From JBDRHL01 sp043816955 (lineage in GTDB: Bacteria; Planctomycetota; Phycisphaerae; Sedimentisphaerales; CAYZTY01): 23,081 bases of DNA. The first letter of the stretch is position 1, and each line of letters begins with the position of its first letter. Positions 1-5,977 of this stretch are shown piece by piece. The notes beneath the pieces are model-generated. The model was given only the letters and a program-made list of their open reading frames with translations. It was not told the DNA's origin and ran no database searches. The position numbers and the translations under genes are program-made. Location of the stretch: NCBI GenBank assembly GCA_043816955.1, contig JBDRHL010000096.1, positions 1-23,081 on the forward strand. The letters are read 5' to 3'.

Positions 1-273
1 GGTGCCTGCGACAGGATTCTCCGCCGAAGACAGAGCGTTCAGCAGGATGTCACGGGCGGTTTTGTCTTTGCTTCGAAGCAGGAGGATTGCGGCCCGTATT
101 CGGCTGTTTTCGGTGGAGCCGTGAAGGAAGGCCTCCTTGTAGGTTTCAAGCTGGAGCCCCAACTCATCGTCGGCCAAATCATTAGCAACCACGATGGCTT
201 CCTGAGCCAAACAACGTGTGGTTGCTGATAACAACAGGACTGACAGCGTTACGATCAAGACAATACGGCTCAT
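1..273 (-). CDS. Secreted HEAT-like repeat protein, N-terminal part only
   Basis: The minus strand is open for 91 codons from an ATG at 273 to the left window edge, so the gene is cut off by the window. The first 24 residues form a clear signal peptide: MSR, then a hydrophobic stretch (IVLIVTLSVLLLSA) and a CLAQ site that could be cleaved after Ala or be a weak lipobox-like Cys. The mature start is acidic. From about residue 56 it reads like helical HEAT/armadillo repeats (RIRAAILLLRSKDKTARD, then ILLNALSSAENP). The protein is therefore probably exported and may serve as a protein-binding scaffold; that role is inferred only from helix pattern. No catalytic motif is visible in the part present. 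Confidence 0.6.
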   Translation of the reverse strand, partial: MSRIVLIVTLSVLLLSATTRCLAQEAIVVANDLADDELGLQLETYKEAFLHGSTENSRIRAAILLLRSKDKTARDILLNALSSAENPVAGT

Positions 274-566
274 CAGAAACCTCAAAATCGACTCAAATTC
301 CCATCTCAACCCCAACGCTGTTATGATAAACCGGCCAGGGTATATGGTCAAATACTAATTGACCCTGTCGAAACTTGGTCTATTATCTGCATCGGCACTA
401 TGTTCTTGTTACTATAAATATTTAGGTATCGAAGATTTTGTGCGTTTTTTTCTTGTGAAGCAGCCCGGTTTTTTTGAGCAGATACTCAAAACCGAAGTGC
501 TAAAGGAGGAATTTATCGCATTTTTACGTTATGATATCGGCTTTCCTGACGAAACTCAGCTACAAA
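274..566. other. Intergenic stretch, no supported gene
   Basis: About 290 bases between the start of the secreted HEAT-like gene and the IS1380 remnant. An open frame from a TTG at 359 runs to 655 on the plus strand, but it has no ribosome binding site, resembles nothing I know, and its last 89 bases lie antisense to the transposase remnant. I see no hairpin with a T-tract and no convincing promoter. It may be partly eroded insertion-sequence flank. Confidence 0.4.
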
Positions 567-722
567 CTATAGACACTCCTTATGTTCAGAGGCCCAGGAT
601 GTTTTTCCCGGCAACGCCAATCGTCTCAGGAAATTACCCATATTGTACGCCATAGCAAACAGTTAGAGCCGAACCTGATTGTCCACAAAATCAGTTGATT
701 TTTCCGCTGCAACGGTGTAGTT
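567..722 (-). pseudogene. IS1380-family transposase C-terminal remnant
   Basis: Read on the minus strand, one frame gives FVDNQVRL, a stop (TAA, 663-665), then LFAMAYNMGNFLRRLALP and a final stop at 567-569. This is the conserved C-terminal block of IS1380-type DDE transposases, where the family usually has VRLQL followed by LAYNLGNFLR. The in-frame TAA sits exactly where that Gln (CAA) is expected, so a single C-to-T change would explain it. The last roughly 40 residues of the family and everything upstream of about residue FVDN are gone or unrecognisable. It is a dead fragment. Family recognition is from memory of the motif, not from alignment. Confidence 0.75.
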
Positions 723-796
723 TATGATAGTTAGTGTGATTGATAGAAAAAATCAACCCAGAGATTGAACGGGTAGAGTGGTAAAGGGGATATGAA

Positions 797-1096
797 ATGT
801 TCACACGAGAGGATATCCTGGAACAGCTAAATCAAAGGTCAGAGGAATTAAAACAGAACTTTACAGTCCGCAGCATAGGTCTTTTTGGCTCACTGGTCCG
901 CAATGAGGCTGACAGCAAGAGTGATGTTGATATTCTGGTCGATTTTATCGAGCCAACATTTGACCATTATATGGATTTGAAATTTTATCTGGAGAGGCTG
1001 TTCGGCAGGCCGGTTGATCTGGTAATCGCCGATACTGTCAAATCCCGTCTTAAAGGTGTTATTGAAAGGGAAGTAATTTATGCCAAAGGACTATAA
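797..1096 (+). CDS. mntA: MntA-like nucleotidyltransferase antitoxin (MNT domain)
   Basis: A 99-residue minimal nucleotidyltransferase. The signature GSLVRNEADSKSDVD fits GSX10DXD exactly: Gly-Ser near residue 31, then two metal-binding Asp residues at about 43 and 45. In this family the protein is the antitoxin of a type VII toxin-antitoxin pair: it transfers AMP from ATP to a tyrosine of the HEPN ribonuclease HepT and so silences it. The ATG at 797 follows AAGGGGA with suitable spacing. The frame ends inside the next gene (17-base overlap with hepT), the usual arrangement, which suggests translational coupling and a fixed expression ratio. The function is inferred from family and partner; an alternative is a stand-alone nucleotidyltransferase, which the adjacent HepT makes unlikely. 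Confidence 0.9.
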   Translation: MFTREDILEQLNQRSEELKQNFTVRSIGLFGSLVRNEADSKSDVDILVDFIEPTFDHYMDLKFYLERLFGRPVDLVIADTVKSRLKGVIEREVIYAKGL

Positions 1097-1409
1097 ACAA
1101 CAGCTTGACGATATACTGCAAGCGATAGCTTTTATCCGAGAATATGTTAAGGATACGGACTACAAGGCGTTTGCGGCTGACAGAAAAACCCAGGATGCCG
1201 TTATTCGTAATCTTGAGGTTATCGGCGAAGCTGCCCGAATTATACCTGATGAGGTCAAGGAAAAAACCAGGGAAATAGAATGGCACAAAATTATAGCCTT
1301 GCGAAATATTCTTATTCACGAATATTTTGGCGTTAATCTAAAAATTGTCTGGGATGTTGTTCAGAACAAGCTCGATGCGGTGGAAAACACCTGCCGGGAA
1401 CTGCTTTAA
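1080..1409 (+). CDS. hepT: HepT-like HEPN ribonuclease toxin
   Basis: A 109-residue, helix-rich HEPN protein. It carries RNILIHEY at residues 75-82, which is the RX4HXY motif: Arg75 and His80 are the expected RNase catalytic residues and Tyr82 is the residue AMPylated by MntA in characterised pairs. Length is normal for HepT, so toxin and target tyrosine both look intact. The start ATG at 1080 lies inside the end of mntA. In known systems the toxin cleaves RNA (including tRNA ends) when freed from inhibition. The pair lies beside transposase remnants in an accessory region, as is typical of mobile toxin-antitoxin loci. Whether it acts in plasmid or phage defence cannot be told from sequence. 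Confidence 0.9.
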   Translation: MPKDYKQQLDDILQAIAFIREYVKDTDYKAFAADRKTQDAVIRNLEVIGEAARIIPDEVKEKTREIEWHKIIALRNILIHEYFGVNLKIVWDVVQNKLDAVENTCRELL

Positions 1410-1538
1410 TCCTTATAGTATTGTGATGATATAAACAAATCCGGCGAAGGGCAGCCGAGTAATATGGTAATGGTGGTGTTGTAAAGGCTTAGTGACTCAG
1501 TTAGACCCAGCAAAAAAGAAGAAACAGGTAGATTTTGC

Positions 1539-1567
1539 TTGTTTTAGCGGTTTTCATGTGTTATTAT
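1539..1567 (+). promoter_or_regulatory. Sigma70-like promoter for long leader
   Basis: TTGTTT (1539-1544), a 17-base spacer and TATTAT (1562-1567) make a plausible housekeeping promoter. Transcription would begin near 1574, about 370 bases ahead of the FG-GAP gene, giving a long structured leader. Prediction by motif only. Confidence 0.45.
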
Positions 1568-1660
1568 AGGACAAGAGTTGAGATGTTCGTGTTTCTGACA
1601 ATTAAATAACCCTTTTGTGCCGGATTTTTGACGTTTCAACCGAAACCAGCAAATTTCGAA

Positions 1661-1806
1661 GCAAGGAAACGCAGGAAAATCGGTGCTCGTTTGCCTTTGG
1701 GCAAAGCGGGCATCGCTTGCGTGTTCCTTGCGGGCCTTGCTGGGCCTTGGGTGAGCACGATGTAGCGGTGCCCTTTTTCTTTGCGCCGCTACCAAAGAGG
1801 AGGTGA
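1661..1806 (+). other. Structured leader/repeat-like element
   Basis: Gene-free stretch 1410-1945 contains a compact set of inverted repeats. GCAAGGAAACGC (1661-1672) pairs with 1719-1731 except for one extra base. Inside it TTTGCC (1690-1695) pairs with GGCAAA (1700-1705) around a TTTG loop. GTAGCGGTGC (1762-1771) pairs with GCGCCGCTAC (1783-1792) with one wobble. GTGCTC (1683-1688) can also pair with GAGCAC (1753-1758), which would cross the first stem like a pseudoknot. Directly after comes AGAGGAGGTGATGA, a near-perfect anti-16S sequence, followed by only a two-codon frame (ATG CGA TGA at 1812). It could be a cis-regulatory leader, a small RNA or a dispersed repeat. Several short ORFs cross it on both strands, which is what a structured non-coding element gives. 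Confidence 0.4.
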
Positions 1807-1945
1807 TGACAATGCGATGAGATCAAACGAAACGGATTGAACGAATCGAAGTTAAGGGATTAGCAAAAAGAGGAGTGGCGAGAGAACTTTTTGGTTTCCT
1901 GCCAGGTTTTCCCCACTAAAAAACATTTTTTGAAAGGAGAAGAAA

Positions 1946-3277
1946 ATGAAGAAGATGGTATTGATAATATCAATGGTTATTGTGACTTTGATTTTTGTGA
2001 ATGAAGCACAAGCACATTGGCCCGAGCAGGATAAGTTACTCGCTTCAGATGGTGTAGCCAACGACAGTTTTGGCGCATCGGTTTCTATAAGCGGCAATTA
2101 CGCCATTGTAGGATCAGCGGAGGATGAAGACAACGGAAGCAGATCTGGCTCGGCGTATATATTTGAACCCAATGATGTTGACCCCAACAATTGGGACCAG
2201 ATCGCCAAGTTGCTCGCCTCAGATGGAGTAGCCAACGACAATTTTGGATGCTCGGTTTCTATAAGCGGTGACTATGCTATCGTTGGGGCGTATCAGTATT
2301 ACAGCGGTGGCACCGGTAAGGCATATATATTTAAGAAAAGCGATACACCGGGTGATCCCAATTGGTACCAGCAGTGCAAGCTGCTGGCCTCAGATGCTGC
2401 TGCGGGTGATCAATCTGGCGTAACAGTTTCTATCAGCGGAGATCACGCTATTGTAGGTGCACATCATAATAATGACAATGGAACTGACTCCGGCTCAGCA
2501 TATATATTTAAGAAAAGCGATACTCCTGGTGATCCCAACTGGTACCAGCAGTGCAAGCTACTCGCCTCAGATGCTGCTGCGGGCGATAACTTTGGCGTAA
2601 GAGTTTCTATCAGCGATAACTATGCCATAGTTGGTGCATGGCGTAATGATGGCAATGGTGTCAGCAATTCTGGTGCGGCTTATATTTTCACACCAAATGA
2701 TATTGATCCCAACAATTGGGACCAGATCGCCAAGCTGACTGCCCCAGATGCTGCTGTGGGTGATAACTTTGGACACGGGGTTTCTATCAGCGAAGATTAC
2801 GCTATCGTGGGTGCTATATTCTATGACAGAGTATCCGAGCGGGAATCTGGCACGGCGTATATATTCAAGAGAGATGGGGCAAGCTGGATTGAGTCACAAA
2901 GACTGGATGGTTCTGACAGTCGAGATGGTTTTGGGCACACGGTTTCTATCAGCGGTGATTATGCCATCGTGGGAGCCTCTTACGATGCAGGCTTTACCGG
3001 CTCAGCATATATTTTCCAGCGTGACGGTCAAAGCTGGATAGAGAGGAAAAAGCTGATCGCCTCAGATTTCGCCTCCAATGACAGTTTTGGTCTCGGGGTT
3101 TCAATCAGCGGTGATTATGTCATTGTTGGTTCTTATAGAGATGATGACAACGGCACTGACTCCGGCTCAGCGTATATATTTAACAAGATATGTCCCATTG
3201 GCGACTTAGATAATAATTGCTGGGTAGACTTTAGAGACTTTGCCATTATGGCTGGAGAGTGGCTTCAGTGCAATTAA
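1946..3277 (+). CDS. Secreted seven-fold FG-GAP repeat protein with dockerin-like tail
   Basis: A 443-residue exported protein. A signal peptide (MKKMVLIISMVIVTLIFVNEAQA) is followed by seven repeats of about 50-59 residues, each built as KLLASD...FG...VSISG.YAIVG...SGSAYIF, the FG-GAP type that folds as beta-propeller blades. The last 29 residues (GDLDNNCWVDFRDFAIMAGE, then WLQCN) resemble the single dockerin-like/EF-hand segment found at the C-terminus of many Phycisphaerae surface proteins, with acidic calcium-binding positions. The ATG at 1946 follows AAAGGAGAAG. It is probably secreted or surface-bound and may bind a polymer or partner protein; no enzyme motif is present. Repeats three and four are nearly identical in DNA (2330 onward against 2507 onward, 177 bases apart), which points to recent internal duplication. 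An in-frame PEP-CTERM-like tail follows its stop. Confidence 0.88.
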   Translation: MKKMVLIISMVIVTLIFVNEAQAHWPEQDKLLASDGVANDSFGASVSISGNYAIVGSAEDEDNGSRSGSAYIFEPNDVDPNNWDQIAKLLASDGVANDNFGCSVSISGDYAIVGAYQYYSGGTGKAYIFKKSDTPGDPNWYQQCKLLASDAAAGDQSGVTVSISGDHAIVGAHHNNDNGTDSGSAYIFKKSDTPGDPNWYQQCKLLASDAAAGDNFGVRVSISDNYAIVGAWRNDGNGVSNSGAAYIFTPNDIDPNNWDQIAKLTAPDAAVGDNFGHGVSISEDYAIVGAIFYDRVSERESGTAYIFKRDGASWIESQRLDGSDSRDGFGHTVSISGDYAIVGASYDAGFTGSAYIFQRDGQSWIERKKLIASDFASNDSFGLGVSISGDYVIVGSYRDDDNGTDSGSAYIFNKICPIGDLDNNCWVDFRDFAIMAGEWLQCN

Positions 3278-3388
3278 TGCTTGTACTGCGCATGCTGCGG
3301 ATCTACGGTAGAGTGTGTTCTTGAACCAACTACGTTTTTGCTGCTTGGGTTGGGCGGTTTGTGTTTTAGGAAAAGGCGACGGAAGTGA
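3278..3388 (+). pseudogene. PEP-CTERM-like sorting tail, in frame behind the stop of the FG-GAP gene
   Basis: Starting directly after the TAA at 3275-3277 and in the same frame, the DNA stays open for 36 codons to a TGA at 3386-3388. It encodes VLEPTTFLLLGLGGLCF followed by RKRRRK. That is the layout of a PEP-CTERM sorting signal: a (P/L)EP-type motif, a hydrophobic Leu/Gly helix with Gly-Leu-Gly-Gly, and a basic end. It has no start codon or binding site of its own, so it would be made only by stop-codon readthrough. The simplest reading is that an ancestral gene carried this tail and a nonsense change, or a sequencing error, now ends the protein 36 codons early. Confidence 0.6.
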
Positions 3389-3484
3389 ATGAATAGATGC
3401 GTTAATGAAAAAGGATCGCGGGCAATGTGTCTGTGGCTTCTTTTTGTGTTTGGTGCAATTTCTCCTGCCGCAAGCGGCATATAA
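3389..3484 (+). pseudogene. Signal-peptide stub broken at REP palindrome
   Basis: An ATG at 3389 follows immediately on the TGA of the PEP-CTERM-like frame (3386-3388). The 31-codon frame reads MNRCVNEKGSRAM, then the hydrophobic CLWLLFVFGAISPAAS, and stops at 3482-3484. This is the shape of a signal peptide: basic start, hydrophobic core, small residues at the end. Its last codons are made by the first REP-like palindrome (3464-3479). It may be the 5' end of a gene for an exported protein that was cut by arrival of the REP/RAYT unit. A chance frame cannot be excluded; the closest binding site is the GGAAG at 3381-3385. Confidence 0.35.
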
Positions 3485-3512
3485 AAGAATTCCCCTGCCG
3501 CAAGCGGCAGGG
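3464..3512. repeat. Pair of REP-like palindromes
   Basis: Two copies of the palindrome core CCTGCCGCAAGCGGCA occur 30 bases apart, at 3464-3479 and 3494-3509. The second extends to a perfect 9-base inverted repeat, CCCTGCCGC (3493-3501) with GCGGCAGGG (3504-3512). Both copies are in the same orientation, sharing the preceding TTYYCC. They lie about 55 bases upstream of a RAYT-like transposase gene, which is where REP sequences of such elements are expected. They have no T-tract and so are less likely to be terminators. Other copies elsewhere in the genome cannot be seen from here. Confidence 0.65.
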
Positions 3513-3567
3513 CTAAACTGAATAAGAATAGTTGCTCATCCATATACTATGGATTATTATTTTGCCT

Positions 3568-4017
3568 ATGGCGAAATTAGTAGGGTATATGGTAACGTGG
3601 ACGACTTACGGAAGCTGGCTTCAGGGCGACAGACGCGGTTACGTAAGGAATGGACAGATACTCCAGGGTGATGAAACAATACTTCAATGGTGCAAAAAAT
3701 TTCAAAAGGGGCCAACTATCCAACTAAATAAGCAGGAGAAAGAAATCGTGCGTCAGTCAATCTGTCAAGAGGCCGGACGAATCGGCCAAAAACTTGAGGC
3801 GTTGGCAGTTTGCACAAATCACGTGCATCTGGCGGTACGGTTGTCCGGCGAGTCCATAGAACGTACCGTCAGCAGGTACAAATGTGTGGCAACTCTTGCC
3901 CTGCGACATAATGGCCGGTCGGGCCGCATTTGGACAACCGGTTTCGACAAAAGATTCTGCTTTGCCGAAACAGAGTTGGCTAGGCGGATAGCATACGTGC
4001 GAAGTCACAAAGATTAG
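3568..4017 (+). CDS. REP-associated tyrosine transposase (RAYT-like, Y1 HUH)
   Basis: A single-strand DNA transposase-like protein of 149 residues from the ATG at 3568. A longer frame reaches a TTG at 3532, but its extra residues are not like the family; the family begins near GYMVTWTTYGSWLQGDRRG. NHVHLAV holds the HUH pair (His85 and His87), and Tyr143 in RIAYVRSHKD is the candidate catalytic tyrosine. The protein ends only a few residues after that Tyr, shorter than many RAYTs, so it may be trimmed at the C-terminus. No good ribosome binding site is seen. Known RAYTs nick and rejoin REP hairpins, and two REP-like palindromes sit just upstream. It may be a domesticated, low-copy gene. Next to it on the right is an unrelated regulator in opposite direction. 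Confidence 0.8.
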   Translation: MAKLVGYMVTWTTYGSWLQGDRRGYVRNGQILQGDETILQWCKKFQKGPTIQLNKQEKEIVRQSICQEAGRIGQKLEALAVCTNHVHLAVRLSGESIERTVSRYKCVATLALRHNGRSGRIWTTGFDKRFCFAETELARRIAYVRSHKD

Positions 4018-4116
4018 ATTTATCGATGTTGTTCAAGGCAGGTTTTGTGACGGTAGACTTAGGTTTGATGATGAGAAGGTAGTATTCTGGACAATTTGCG
4101 ATTTGCTGTTGGTTTT

Positions 4117-5676
4117 TCAAGTGGCAACAGGTGACAGATAGCGGCGGACGATTTGGGCTATGTCCTCGCGGCGAACAGGTTTGGTGAGATAATTGTCACA
4201 CCCCGCATCGATACATTCCTTACAGGTGCTCTTGCCAGTGTAGCCGGTAATTGCCACGATCGGGGTAGTAATTCCGTTTTCTCTTATCACACGGGCTGTT
4301 TCGTAGCCGTTCATAATGGGCATACCCATATCCAGCAGTATCAGGTCAAAGTGATCGGAGGTGATTTTTTCCAATGCACGGCGGCCATTATCAACGGCTG
4401 TTACATGCAGACCCAGTTTCTTGAGAAGTAATGCCATAACCATCTGGTTGGAAAGATGATCTTCCACGAGGAGAACTGTGCCGGTATATTTGTCTTTGCT
4501 TCGGTAATTGGATATGGCAGGCCCATGTTCTGCAGAGGCGGCGTCATTGCTTTGCGGGGCCCGGCTAATCTCAGTTACAAGGTCACAAATCCCCTGCTCG
4601 ATCTGCTGAGTCTGCCTGAGCGATTCATGCAGTTGAAGGTGGTGATTGCTTTGCAGTATTTCAGCCATGTTTTTTTGGAGCTGCGCAACCAGCTTGTCGG
4701 CATTTTCATGAGATCCCTCAAGGGCCTTACCAGATTCTTCGAGAATCCTGTTAATCGCCTTCAAGCTGATTTCGGCAAGCAGCTGTTGGGTGATGTTACG
4801 GTCAACACCAACAATACAAAGTTTTTGTCCTACTCTTACCGGGGCGGCAGTCCACTCATAGTAATTTTTTTTTCCATCGGGGCGAATCCAGGATGAAAGT
4901 CCTCTGCATACCTGTCCGCGAAGAAGTTTTTCCCTATTCTGCCTGACTTCTTCGAGAGAGCACTGCGGCTGGACAAATTCATTAAGATCTTTTGCTTTGA
5001 AAAGTTCCTGTCTGGTTCTGCCGGACATTTCCACATATCTGTCGTTGCAAAGAAGCAGGCGTCTCTGGAAAGTCTTTGGGTCCATCCAGGCAAGATTAAT
5101 CCCATCGCCTGAGTATTTGAGAATCAGAGCAAGTTGCTTTTGGCTTTTACTGAGCCTTTTTTCGAGGCTTTTACGCTCTATGGCAAGCTGAATATAACGA
5201 ATCAGCATATCCTGATCAAACCGGCTTTTTACAAAGTAATACTGTGCGCCTTTCTTAATTGCCTCGGCGCCAAGCTGCTGGTCACGAAGTGCTGTCAGTA
5301 CAATTATTGAGGAATCGGGGGCGGCTCGGTGTATCTGTTCGACAGACTGTACTGCCCGGCTGTCCGGCAGCTGCAGATCGAGCAAAATGTTATCAAACTT
5401 TTTTCGTTCAAGACATTTAAGAGCTGTCGAAAGGCAGTCAGCGATTTCCAGACTGAACCTGACCTGTTCGGTTGGACGGCGCAGGGTCTGTTCCACCAAT
5501 CGGCGCGCTGCCGGGTCATTGTCAACAAGGAGCACAGTTATCAATTTTCCATCGCGGTCTGTCAGTGCAGGTGATTTATCGTTGTAGTCAGTATCCTTTA
5601 CCACTCTATTACTCCCAGCCGTATCAATGCTCACCATAAGAATTAATAAATTTTGGTTCTTTGGCTGTGTGGTCAC
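4117..5676 (-). CDS. REC-PAS-REC hybrid response regulator without output domain
   Basis: A 519-residue cytoplasmic signalling protein. The first receiver domain covers about residues 46-165 (acidic pocket VDNDP, phospho-Asp100 in ILLDLQLPDS, Lys150). A PAS domain follows at about 185-295 (NDRYVEMSGRTRQELF, later WTAAPV). A helical, probably coiled-coil linker spans about 300-370. A second receiver covers about 398-515 (VEDHLSNQ, Asp449 in LILLDMGMPIMNG, Thr477, Lys499 in LTKPV). No histidine kinase, ATPase, DNA-binding or cyclic-di-GMP domain is present, so it may act as a phosphorelay branch or protein-binding switch for a kinase elsewhere. The start is uncertain: GTG at 5676 or ATG at 5637 (which removes 13 residues); neither has a strong binding site. 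It diverges from the coiled-coil gene at 5978. Confidence 0.88.
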   Translation of the reverse strand: MTTQPKNQNLLILMVSIDTAGSNRVVKDTDYNDKSPALTDRDGKLITVLLVDNDPAARRLVEQTLRRPTEQVRFSLEIADCLSTALKCLERKKFDNILLDLQLPDSRAVQSVEQIHRAAPDSSIIVLTALRDQQLGAEAIKKGAQYYFVKSRFDQDMLIRYIQLAIERKSLEKRLSKSQKQLALILKYSGDGINLAWMDPKTFQRRLLLCNDRYVEMSGRTRQELFKAKDLNEFVQPQCSLEEVRQNREKLLRGQVCRGLSSWIRPDGKKNYYEWTAAPVRVGQKLCIVGVDRNITQQLLAEISLKAINRILEESGKALEGSHENADKLVAQLQKNMAEILQSNHHLQLHESLRQTQQIEQGICDLVTEISRAPQSNDAASAEHGPAISNYRSKDKYTGTVLLVEDHLSNQMVMALLLKKLGLHVTAVDNGRRALEKITSDHFDLILLDMGMPIMNGYETARVIRENGITTPIVAITGYTGKSTCKECIDAGCDNYLTKPVRREDIAQIVRRYLSPVAT

Positions 5677-5700
5677 TCCAGGGTAGTGGGTAAAACCAGC

Positions 5701-5712
5701 ATATTATATCGG
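5701..5712 (-). promoter_or_regulatory. Candidate -10 region of the REC-PAS-REC gene
   Basis: On the minus strand this reads CCGATATAATAT, containing a perfect TATAAT. The -35 is weak (GATATT at 16-base spacing). The same 12 bases occur inverted at 5912-5923 in the promoter of the divergent gene, which argues for a shared promoter type or factor. Confidence 0.4.
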
Positions 5713-5893
5713 CAGTTATTGTTCAATATCGTGAATAAAATCAGGCAATTACAAAGAAAAACCGTAGTTGCCACGTAGTTTCCGGTACTAAGCCCGGTAA
5801 CGGCTAAAATCCCGGACTTCCTTCGTATTGGATTTCGCTCTGCAGTTGACTAAATTAAGATATTCCAATTTGTTATGCACAGTGTTATGCGGC

Positions 5894-5921
5894 TTGTCGT
5901 TTTCTCGAAGCCCGATATAAT
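5894..5921 (+). promoter_or_regulatory. Promoter of the coiled-coil protein gene
   Basis: TTGTCG (5894-5899), a 16-base spacer and a perfect TATAAT (5916-5921). The predicted start of transcription near 5928 leaves a leader of about 50 bases before the ATG at 5978. Motif-based call. Confidence 0.5.
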
Positions 5922-5977
5922 ATAACTGACTTCAATTTTGCAGAACTCATAACTTGACCACAAAAGGAGGTGATCTC

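Noticed and set aside
359..655. 98-codon plus-strand frame from a TTG
   Set aside because: No binding site, no recognisable family, and its end is antisense to the IS1380 remnant.
1812..1820. Two-codon frame (ATG CGA TGA) after a strong anti-16S sequence as a leader peptide
   Set aside because: Too short to call a gene; kept only as a remark on the leader element.
1544..1826. Three overlapping short frames on both strands
   Set aside because: They cross a hairpin-rich stretch and have no start signals; better explained as a structured non-coding element.
2030..3180. Regularly spaced repeats that might suggest a CRISPR or minisatellite
   Set aside because: The period is a multiple of three, lies in one open frame and encodes FG-GAP blades.
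3493..3512. Rho-independent terminator for the FG-GAP gene
   Set aside because: The palindrome has no T-tract on either side and is repeated 30 bases away, which fits a REP better.
797..4017. Toxin-antitoxin pair plus RAYT as a defence island
   Set aside because: No other defence gene is present and the genes between have surface-protein character; the grouping is not supported.
4153..5574. Several plus-strand frames of 60-146 codons
   Set aside because: All are antisense to the REC-PAS-REC gene, whose domains are unambiguous.
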